Shown here in pieces: positions 25,644-31,935 of a DNA stretch of 40,321 nt. Below the pieces are notes generated by a model. It worked only from the letters and a program-made list of their open reading frames with translations. It searched no databases and was not told the DNA's origin. Source of the stretch: an uncultured Chthoniobacterales bacterium (GTDB lineage: Bacteria; Verrucomicrobiota; Verrucomicrobiia; Chthoniobacterales; CAKUMP01); assembly GCA_934667795.1 (NCBI GenBank), contig CAKUMP010000002.1:1-40321 (forward strand), given 5' to 3'. Each line of letters begins with the position of its first letter. The first letter of the stretch is position 1. The position numbers and the translations under genes were made by a program.

Positions 25644-26801
25644 TTAATCGTTACGTGGGTGTAATTCGGCGGGGAGTGAAAGGGTAAGCAATCGAAAGGG
25701 GGGCGTCGCTTTGTTTTCTCCCTGATGAAAAAAGGGCGATAAATGCAGTTTGTTTACTACCACTAAAAGACGATGCTGTGCATCAACGACAATAGAGTTT
25801 GGCCAGAGTAACCAGTCTTTCGTGAACAGGATTTCGTAGGTTCGGCTGGGGCGGATGACTCCGATGGCATTGTGGTTGATATCCGTAATATAGATATTAT
25901 TTTCTGAGTCGATGTCGATGCCCTCGGAGGGAGGTTTATCGGAATAGCGCTCTACGAAACTGGAGAGTTCCTTGGAAGAAAGTGCGGGGTTAATGAGAGT
26001 GGCAATGGGGATGCGATAAAGCGTTTTAGCACTCATGGCACCAAAATAAAGGTGCTGGGACTGAGAATCGATGGCAATAGGATTGATACCGACAACCGGC
26101 TCGATCGTTTTGTCATTTTGCTGCAGGGTCAGTGGGGTTCCGCCAGGCGTGAGTTTTACATTTTTTTCGGGAACCACAGAGGGGTCGCCCTGGAGAACTC
26201 GGCGGATGGTGTTGGAGCGCAAATCGATTACAATGATGGCAGCGGTTTCCGGAGTGGCGGTGTCTGCAATAAAAACGTGCTGGTTTTTCAGATCGATAGC
26301 GAGGTCGTTGAGTAGCGATTTTGGAGTGGTGTAAGGTTCAGGGATAAAAATGACAAACTCCCAGGTTTTGCTGGAAGGGTTCCAGCACAGGAGACGAGGA
26401 GTGGTTTCTTTGTTTGAAGGAAAAGAATCGGATTCCATTTCCTGAGAGCCAGGAAGTACCCCTGTGTCCAGCAACCAGAATCGCCCCTGGGCGTCGCAAC
26501 GAACCCCCATGGGACGATGGAAATCAATCTGGTCTTTTTTGTCCAGGTGCGATTGATCAGGAAATGGCCGGGGCGTCGGATCGTCAGACGTTAGGGTCAG
26601 CCATTTTTCCGAACGATTAAAAAAGGGATGCACGCTGAAAACAATCTGACCATGCGAATCAATCGCCGCATTTCCAGGTGGAATATCCAGTTCAAGTGAC
26701 TGTTGAACTTTTGCATTCGGCAAACGATCGAGAACTTCCTGCGCGCAAACAGAGGCACACAGGAGAAGTATCAGGCTGCAAAAAAAATAGCATCTGCGCA
26801 T
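25644..26801 (-). CDS. Secreted Yellow / major royal jelly protein (MRJP)-like protein
   Basis: About 385 aa from the ATG at 26801, chosen because it starts a clean signal peptide (CYFFCSLILLLCASVCAQ); an upstream ATG would overlap the permease gene. No Shine-Dalgarno is evident. The mature protein has beta-propeller strands with the MRJP-type landmarks: GNAAIDSHGQIVFSVHPFF, MGVRCDAQGRFWLLDTG, LNDLAIDLKNQHVFIADTA, ISPIAIDSQSQHLYFGA-like and GIDIDSENNIYITDINHNAI. Bacterial members are exported six-bladed propellers of unknown ligand or lactonase-like role. The stop is 5 bp from the DUF2339 start, so co-transcription is likely. Confidence 0.8.
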   Translation of the reverse strand: MRRCYFFCSLILLLCASVCAQEVLDRLPNAKVQQSLELDIPPGNAAIDSHGQIVFSVHPFFNRSEKWLTLTSDDPTPRPFPDQSHLDKKDQIDFHRPMGVRCDAQGRFWLLDTGVLPGSQEMESDSFPSNKETTPRLLCWNPSSKTWEFVIFIPEPYTTPKSLLNDLAIDLKNQHVFIADTATPETAAIIVIDLRSNTIRRVLQGDPSVVPEKNVKLTPGGTPLTLQQNDKTIEPVVGINPIAIDSQSQHLYFGAMSAKTLYRIPIATLINPALSSKELSSFVERYSDKPPSEGIDIDSENNIYITDINHNAIGVIRPSRTYEILFTKDWLLWPNSIVVDAQHRLLVVVNKLHLSPFFHQGENKATPPFRLLTLSLPAELHPRND

Positions 26802-26927
26802 TGGCGACAGTTTGTAGCAAAAATAATCAGAAATGAAAAGAAAGAAGAAAAGAGAGAATATCAAAGAGGATATACGAAAATTTGGCTTTTGATTGTCAGC
26901 AAAGAAAGGAAACGATAAGATGAAAAA

Positions 26928-28259
26928 ATGACTCAACAAAATGAACCGGCAACATTAGCCCGTAGAATTGGTCTTTTTTCGTTAATTGTTTATGGGGTGG
27001 GGGATATGATCGGGTCCGGGATTTATGGAACGATCGGGGTCGCCGCGGGTGCAATGGGAAATGCAGTGTGGCTGGCATTTTTGATTTCGATGTTCGCGGC
27101 GATGCTGACCGGCCTTTCGTATGCCTCGCTGGGATCCCGCTACCCGAAAGCAGGGGGAGCGTCGTATGTGATGCAGCGTGCATTTAAACGTCCGTTTTTA
27201 TCGTATGTGGTCGGGCTGGCGGTGGCGGCCTCCGGTTTAACTTCAATGGCGGCAGCAGCAAATGTTTTTGCAAGTACGTTAATTCCGGTTTTTCCTGAGG
27301 TGCCGGTTAAAGGGATTTTGATTGGCTTTGTGGTTCTTTTGGCAGTGGTGAACCTGGTCGGGATTAAAGAGTCGATGCGGATGAATCTTATTTGTACCGC
27401 AGTGGAAGTCGGGGGGCTCATTTTTATTATTATAGTAGGAGCAAAATACTGGGGAAATGTCGATTATCTGGAAGTGCCGGATGGTGCCAGTCTGACAGCT
27501 CCCCTGTTGCTGGGTGGGGCAGTTCTGACTTTTTATTCGTTTGTTGGATTTGAAGACATGATCAATGTCAGTGAAGAGGTGAAAAATCCGGAACGCAACA
27601 TGCCCAAAGGGATTCTGTATGCATTGTTGATTGCAACGGTGTTGTATATGGCGATCAGCATCACCGCGGTTTCGGTAGTGCCATATACAGATCTGGCAAA
27701 TCCTGAAAAGGGGGCGCCACTGGTACAGTTGACCGGAATTGCTTCTCCCTGGTTACCGGGTTGGGTGTTTGGTGCTATTACCCTGTTTGCGGTGGCAAAT
27801 ACGGCATTGCTGAATTACATCATGAGTTCCCGAATGTTGTATGGGATGTCGAACCAGAAATTGCTTCCAGATACTTTTGGAAAAGTGCATGTAAGGTTTC
27901 GCACTCCGTACATGGCGATTTTATTCCTGGGAGGCGTGGTTTTGATTTTGGCTTTGATTGGAAATATTGCACAACTGGCATCGGCAACCAGCCTGCTTTT
28001 GCTGGCATGTTTTTGTTTAGTGAATGCGGCTCTGGTCATCTTGCAACGGCGTGAAGGGGAGCCACCTGGACGTCTGGAAATCCCGGCATTTATTCCGGTA
28101 TTAGGGTTCCTGGTCTGTGGAGGATTGATTTTTGCACGGGTAACTGCACCCAACGCAGAACCGAGAGCCCCCTTCATTGCCCTCGGACTGGTCGTGTTGA
28201 TTTCCATCGTCTATTACTTCATGCGCCCGGCCGAAGTCCTGAAAACCATGGGGAAATAA
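26928..28259 (+). CDS. APC-family amino acid permease
   Basis: 443 aa with about 12 hydrophobic helices. TM1 carries GVGDMIGSGIYGTIGVAAG, with the GSGI(Y/F) substrate-binding break of the APC superfamily. The TM6/loop segment FYSFVGFEDMINVSEEVKNP is the classic permease signature, followed by RNMPKGILYALL. YASLGSRYPKAGGASYVMQRAF (TM2-3 region) is also typical. It likely takes up an amino acid or polyamine across the inner membrane; the substrate cannot be told. It is divergent from the MRJP-like gene (126 bp between starts) and is followed by the repeat-rich gap. Confidence 0.93.
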   Translation: MTQQNEPATLARRIGLFSLIVYGVGDMIGSGIYGTIGVAAGAMGNAVWLAFLISMFAAMLTGLSYASLGSRYPKAGGASYVMQRAFKRPFLSYVVGLAVAASGLTSMAAAANVFASTLIPVFPEVPVKGILIGFVVLLAVVNLVGIKESMRMNLICTAVEVGGLIFIIIVGAKYWGNVDYLEVPDGASLTAPLLLGGAVLTFYSFVGFEDMINVSEEVKNPERNMPKGILYALLIATVLYMAISITAVSVVPYTDLANPEKGAPLVQLTGIASPWLPGWVFGAITLFAVANTALLNYIMSSRMLYGMSNQKLLPDTFGKVHVRFRTPYMAILFLGGVVLILALIGNIAQLASATSLLLLACFCLVNAALVILQRREGEPPGRLEIPAFIPVLGFLVCGGLIFARVTAPNAEPRAPFIALGLVVLISIVYYFMRPAEVLKTMGK

Positions 28260-28264
28260 TTCCC

Positions 28265-28345
28265 CGGGAGCACCGACGTCCCACAAACTTTGGAGTGCGG
28301 CGGTTCCCGCCGATTTGGATCATATCGGATGGGACATGCGAAAAC
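28265..28345. repeat. Composite intergenic repeat: CGACGTCC remnant plus GGAGTGCGG family copy 3
   Basis: GGGAGCACCGACGTCC (28266-28281) is a head of the CGTCGGC family. It is followed by TTTGGAGTGCGGCGG-TTC-CCGCCG and ATTTGGATCAT, then GGATGGGA..GCGAA, which align with the copy at 20285-20345. The stem CGGCGG/CCGCCG (28298-28312) is perfect. Confidence 0.65.
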
Positions 28346-28500
28346 AGTTTAAGTAATCGTAACTCTCGGATCGTTCGAGTCAAAGTATCGCAGGGGGCGC
28401 CTTCCAAACATTGCGTTTTTAAAGTCGGATTTGTGCTAATTCAGAAAATATATCTGGAACCACTCTTGTCCAAAACCCTTAAAAATCACCGTTCTAGATT

Positions 28501-28579
28501 ACCCTTACAGGGTTTATTCTGTTGTTCCGCCAGACCCAGGGCGTTGTCCTGGTCTGACATAGGTTGCCCCTTCAGGGCA
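28501..28579. repeat. Triple-hairpin intergenic repeat (CCAGGGCGTTG type)
   Basis: Three small hairpins in a row: ACCCT-TAC-AGGGT (28501-28513), CAGACCCAGG/CCTGGTCTG around GCGTTGT (28531-28556) and TGCCC-CTTCA-GGGCA (28565-28579). I recall the combination CCAGGGCGTTG...CCTGG...GCCCCTTCAGGGC as a repeat in several Planctomycetes-Verrucomicrobia-like genomes; that link is from memory. Confidence 0.5.
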
Positions 28580-28644
28580 CTGCTGTTCGAAGGATACGTG
28601 AGGCGGAAAAAATAAAAATTTACAGATTTATTTTGTTACAATCC

Positions 28645-28671
28645 AAGGCGGCGGAAACTGTCGCACCCAAA
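28645..28671. repeat. GGAGTGCGG family copy 4, reverse orientation
   Basis: The reverse complement reads TTTGGGTGCGACAGTTTCC followed by GCCGCCTT, matching TTTGGAGTGCGGCGGTTTCC..GCTGCTTT at 20283-20311 with a few changes. Confidence 0.45.
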
Positions 28672-28674
28672 AAT

Positions 28675-28700
28675 CTGCCGACGAGGACGTCGGCGTATCC
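28675..28700. repeat. CGTCGGC family copy, reverse orientation
   Basis: CTGCCGACGAGGACGTCGGC then GTATCC; the reverse complement is GGATACGCCGACGTCCTCG followed by TCGGCAG. CCGACGAGGACGTCGG is a near-perfect palindrome. The same unit recurs at 28727 and at 40067 and 40104. Confidence 0.6.
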
Positions 28701-28726
28701 AGGAAAAAAAGCGACCAGCAAGAAGA

Positions 28727-28753
28727 CCTGCCGACGGGGACGTTAGCGTTCCC
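28727..28753. repeat. CGTCGGC family copy, reverse orientation
   Basis: CCTGCCGACGGGGACGTTAG then CGTTCCC, the same unit as 28675-28700, 52 bp further on. The two copies are oriented opposite to those at 40067-40130. Confidence 0.6.
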
Positions 28754-28758
28754 GGTAC

Positions 28759-28793
28759 AAAAAAAGGCAGGTTCAGGAATGCCTGAACCTGCC
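28759..28793 (-). terminator. Strong rho-independent terminator of the pilin gene
   Basis: On the minus strand GGCAGGTTCAGG and CCTGAACCTGCC (28782-28793 and 28766-28777) form a perfect 12-bp stem with a 4-nt loop, followed directly by seven T. It lies 34 bp after the pilin stop. Confidence 0.95.
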
Positions 28794-28827
28794 ACTTAGG
28801 GGGAAATTTGTAAGAACTTTTTCCTGC

Positions 28828-29556
28828 TTATTCAGCGGGGTTAAGAACTTCTGTTGAGCTGGACAACCAGGGGTTATCTACGTCAGTGTCTTGAACGAAT
28901 GCATTTTTCGTTCTGTCTCCCTTACGTGGGACGTAGTAAGTTGCACCATCATCTTCTGTGACGGTGTTTTCTACCGTGCCGGAAGTATCAGCATAAATCA
29001 CGATTGCTTTTTTACCTGCCCAGACACCGCCTTTTTCACCTGTATTACTGGTGTAAGTGGGGTCTGTTTCGGTGCCACTTGCAAAACCGTCTGCGATGAG
29101 CGGCCAGGAAGGGTTGGAAGTATCGTTAAGTCCCATGACATAAGCAAAATGGTTTTCACCTACTTCAAGAGTTTCACCGGTATTGGTATAGCTTTCGAAA
29201 GTTCTTTTGGTGTTGTTATCAGGAGTGGTGGGGGACCATTCTGATTTAGCAACAGCGAAAATCGTTTCACTCGGGATATAGTCAGGGATTAACGCAGCAA
29301 ATGCCTGGTTGGAATTCGCTGGAGTTCCTGCAGCACTTGGTACGTTTGTTCTTGGGAAAACCCCATCGTTATCGATTGCGAACATTTTCATAGCCAATGC
29401 GATCTGTTTCGCATGTGCCAGGGCTTTGGTTTGCTGTCCGCGTTCCGTTACGTTGTTATAAACCGGAAGAGCGATCCCTGCGAGAATCGCGATGATGGTG
29501 ATCACCACGAGCAACTCAATCAAGGTAAACGCTTTTAAGGCATTAGACTTTTTCAT
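28828..29556 (-). CDS. Type II secretion GspG-like / type IV pilin-like protein
   Basis: 242 aa. The leader MKKSNALKA is followed by FTLIELLVVITIIAILAGIA, the class III prepilin helix, with Glu at mature position +5 (residue 14). The cleavage site has Ala rather than Gly before the Phe. Downstream are YNNVTERGQQTKALAHAKQI and AMKMFAIDNDGVFP, typical of GspG-like pilins that are expanded in Verrucomicrobiota and Planctomycetes. It is exported and assembled by a type II secretion or type IV pilus machine encoded elsewhere. It is monocistronic: a promoter and a tandem-repeat site lie upstream and a strong terminator downstream, which suggests high expression. Substrate or adhesive role unknown. 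Confidence 0.9.
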   Translation of the reverse strand: MKKSNALKAFTLIELLVVITIIAILAGIALPVYNNVTERGQQTKALAHAKQIALAMKMFAIDNDGVFPRTNVPSAAGTPANSNQAFAALIPDYIPSETIFAVAKSEWSPTTPDNNTKRTFESYTNTGETLEVGENHFAYVMGLNDTSNPSWPLIADGFASGTETDPTYTSNTGEKGGVWAGKKAIVIYADTSGTVENTVTEDDGATYYVPRKGDRTKNAFVQDTDVDNPWLSSSTEVLNPAE

Positions 29557-29574
29557 GATATTATTAAAGGTTAA

Positions 29575-29602
29575 ATTCTATGGCGAATTACAGTTATTGC
29601 AA
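29575..29602 (-). promoter_or_regulatory. Promoter of the pilin gene
   Basis: On the minus strand TTGCAA (-35, 29602-29597) and TAGAAT (-10, 29580-29575) are separated by 16 bp and match consensus at 4/6 and 5/6. The ATG at 29556 is 18 bp further on. No clear Shine-Dalgarno is visible. Confidence 0.55.
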
Positions 29603-29630
29603 TTGCTACCTGAGAACACCATCGCACCTG

Positions 29631-29652
29631 TTTGTTACTGCTTTGTTACCGC
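29631..29652. promoter_or_regulatory. 11-bp tandem repeat, candidate OmpR/PhoB-type regulator binding site
   Basis: TTTGTTACTGC (29631-29641) is followed at once by TTTGTTACCGC (29642-29652), 10 of 11 identical. On the pilin strand this reads GTAACAAA twice with an 11-bp period, the one-turn spacing recognised by dimers of OmpR/PhoB-family regulators. It sits about 30 bp upstream of the pilin -35 box, and a regulator of this family is encoded 20 bp away. The repeat is seen; the binding protein is inferred. Confidence 0.6.
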
Positions 29653-29671
29653 CAGGCAGATTTTCTTTTTT

Positions 29672-30361
29672 TTACGGTGTAAAAGAGTACCCGACCTCAC
29701 GAATGGTGTGAATATAGGTCGGAGTATGGGGGTTCGGCTCGATTTTATTACGAAGAGTGGTGACAAATCGGTCGATGGATCTCGGGGTGACATCGGAATG
29801 GTGCCCCCAGACTTCGTTGAGGATGGTGTCGCGAGAGAGTGCGCGACCTTTATTTTCGAGAAAAAAACGCAGAAGATCGAACTCTTTGGGGGAGAGCTTG
29901 ATGGGAGAATCTTCGTGAAGCAGGGTTCGAGAAGAGATATCGAGTGTGAAATTACCGAATTTGAGGGTGGTTGGAAGGTGAGATCGGTGCCGCCGGATCA
30001 GTGCCTGGCAGCGTGCCAGAAGTTCACGGATACTAAAGGGTTTTGTCATGTAATCATCCGCCCCCAACTGAAGCCCGCGGATTAAATCCTCTTCCTCATC
30101 TTTCGCGGTGAGCATCAGAATGGGAGTGGTGATTTTCGAGGAGCGAAGGAATTTCAGGATTTCATATCCATTTGCCCGTGGAAGCATGACATCGAGCAGA
30201 ATCAGGTCAAATTTCTGGGTCAGTGCAATATCGATAGCAGACTCTCCATCGGCGATTGTGGTGACGGAATGCCCATAATTTTCGAAACTATCCTTGAGTC
30301 CACGCAGGATAGCTGGGTCGTCTTCAACAATTAAAACGTGGAAAGAAAGGTTATGAGGCAT
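29672..30361 (-). CDS. OmpR/PhoB-family response regulator
   Basis: 229 aa. Receiver domain 7-120: acidic pair D14/D15 (IVEDDPAIL), phospho-acceptor D57 (LILLDVMLPRANGYE), T85 (LMLTAKDEE) and K107 (DDYMTKPFS). C-terminal winged helix 130-229: LSPKEFDLLRFFLENKGRAL, VWGHHSDVTPRSIDRFVTTL and the wing YIHTIREVGYSF. All switch residues are present, so it should be phosphorylated by the kinase encoded just upstream, with which it overlaps by 11 bp. It is a DNA-binding regulator; an 11-bp tandem repeat lies 20 bp past its stop, in front of the pilin promoter. Confidence 0.95.
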   Translation of the reverse strand: MPHNLSFHVLIVEDDPAILRGLKDSFENYGHSVTTIADGESAIDIALTQKFDLILLDVMLPRANGYEILKFLRSSKITTPILMLTAKDEEEDLIRGLQLGADDYMTKPFSIRELLARCQALIRRHRSHLPTTLKFGNFTLDISSRTLLHEDSPIKLSPKEFDLLRFFLENKGRALSRDTILNEVWGHHSDVTPRSIDRFVTTLRNKIEPNPHTPTYIHTIREVGYSFTP

Positions 30362-31919
30362 GGCGAGAAGAGTTGGTTACAGGAGCAGAAGCAGAGTGGA
30401 CAGGAAATGAAATGGAAAATGTACTTCCTGACCCGGGCGTGCTGGTCACCTGGATCGACGCATGATGATGGCGGACAATATGTTGAACGATAGAAAGTCC
30501 GAGTCCACAGCCTTCCTGTGAGCGTGAGAGGCGGGAATCGAGTTGATGAAAAGGGAGAAAGATTTGGGAAATTTCGTTTTCCGGGATGCCGATCCCCTGG
30601 TCCTGGATGGTGATGTGAACATGCGTGGGAGTAACTTCTGAAGCAAGCGAGATAATGGGGGGGGGCGTGGAATATTTGAGTGCGTTTTCGAGCAGGTTTA
30701 CAAAGAGCGTGGTGAGAGATTCGGTGTGACCGAGGACGGGCGGGAGGTCGGAAGAAACATTTAAAGAAAACTGACAATGTGGCGGTCCAAGCTGGATATG
30801 AAGAGACTCAACGGCCAGTTGGATGGGGTCGTAGAGATTCAGAGGTTGAAGATCAGGGGCAAAAAGACCGGATTCCATACGGGCATGGGTAAGAAAATTC
30901 TGAACGATGCGTGAGATACGGGTGTTTTCGTGCAGCATCAGGTCGAGATAATCCTGGATCTGGGATTGGGAGGGATTGGGGGTATCCTTGAGAGTTTCAA
31001 GTAAAAGCCGGATAGACGTGACAGGCGTTTTGAGTTCGTGTGCGACAGAAGCAATCGTGGAATTACGCAGTTCATGGAGTTTGATTTGTTTGGAAATAGC
31101 ATGCCCTGCCAGGAGGGCAACCAGCAGGATAATGACCAGTAGCCCGACCGCAAAGGAGAGATAAAACTGGGTTTGCTGCCAGAAAGATTGTTTGAGAAGT
31201 CCGGTTTGGGAGGGGAAAATAGCAACTTCCCAGCCAGGGAGTACATGCGAGAGGTTCTGAGAAGCCAGTGGCTGTCGGGAAATGGAGGAATTTTTGGTGG
31301 GAGTATTCAGGTTGGTGGAAACCACAATCTGTACATCGCTGCCAAGTGCGGAACGGTAAAATTCCTCTACGACTTCAATCAAAGTGGCTTCTTGTCGGAG
31401 GCAAATGAAAAGGTGCTGGTCGGTAAAAAGCGCCATGCCGAAAACAGTTTGCATGCCCGGCAGTTTTTTCCATGTATTAGGAGGCCATGAGAGCAGTGGT
31501 GATGCCGAAGGAAGGCGCTCTAGACGGCTTTGAGAAAGTAGCAGCGCATCCTTTAGTTTGGTTGCTGCAAAAATGGGCGGTGGCGATGCCGGAAAAACGG
31601 CCGATTCGTCTTCCAGCGAAAAAACCAGCAGCCCATCCATATAAAAATTCTGGACTGCAGACTGAAAGACTTTTTCAGGGGGAGCGTCCAGTTTTAGGGG
31701 GAGGGTTTCGGTAAGAAGGCGATTTTGAAGGAAATTTCCTAATGTGCTTAAATGCGCGGAATAAAGTGGGGTGAGGCGTTCGCGAATATCATGCTGCTCA
31801 GACAATGTTGCTTCGATCATAAACCGGATCGCAATTGCCGTCGGAAAAAGCGGAAGCAATACCAGAAGCAGGATGAGTGCGCGAAGTTGTCGAGGTTTGA
31901 TTTGATAATCGGAAGCCAC
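30351..31919 (-). CDS. Membrane sensor histidine kinase
   Basis: 522 aa. TM1 at about 13-35 and TM2 at about 252-272 enclose a ~215-residue extracytoplasmic sensor region with no family I can name. Then come the dimerisation/phospho-acceptor helix with H294 (SVAHELKTPVTSIRLLL), and the ATPase domain with N box (FVNLLENALKYS, 406-417), G1 (DQGIGIPENE, 440-449), F box (IFLPFHQL) and G2 (GCGLGLSIVQHIV). It starts 16 bp after the glgB stop and overlaps the response regulator gene by 11 bp, so the three are likely one transcript. The signal is unknown; linkage to glgB hints at carbon or energy status. Confidence 0.95.
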   Translation of the reverse strand: MASDYQIKPRQLRALILLLVLLPLFPTAIAIRFMIEATLSEQHDIRERLTPLYSAHLSTLGNFLQNRLLTETLPLKLDAPPEKVFQSAVQNFYMDGLLVFSLEDESAVFPASPPPIFAATKLKDALLLSQSRLERLPSASPLLSWPPNTWKKLPGMQTVFGMALFTDQHLFICLRQEATLIEVVEEFYRSALGSDVQIVVSTNLNTPTKNSSISRQPLASQNLSHVLPGWEVAIFPSQTGLLKQSFWQQTQFYLSFAVGLLVIILLVALLAGHAISKQIKLHELRNSTIASVAHELKTPVTSIRLLLETLKDTPNPSQSQIQDYLDLMLHENTRISRIVQNFLTHARMESGLFAPDLQPLNLYDPIQLAVESLHIQLGPPHCQFSLNVSSDLPPVLGHTESLTTLFVNLLENALKYSTPPPIISLASEVTPTHVHITIQDQGIGIPENEISQIFLPFHQLDSRLSRSQEGCGLGLSIVQHIVRHHHASIQVTSTPGSGSTFSISFPVHSASAPVTNSSRHAS

Positions 31920-31935
31920 AGTGCAAAAAAACGGA

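Larger units (their letters stand above)
28260..28758. other. Gene-free, repeat-dense spacer between permease and pilin terminator
   Basis: No convincing gene. Short open frames here (28295-28615 and 28564-28746) have no start signals and lie over repeats. The stretch holds at least five palindromic repeat pieces listed separately (28265-28345, 28501-28579, 28645-28671, 28675-28700, 28727-28753) and ends at the pilin terminator. Confidence 0.7.

Noticed and set aside
26802..26939. Longer start for the MRJP-like protein
   Set aside because: It would overlap the divergent permease and place a second hydrophobic stretch before a clean signal peptide.
28295..28746. Two short plus-strand frames in the repeat-rich gap
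   Set aside because: They run through palindromic repeats, have no ribosome binding site and no recognisable domain.
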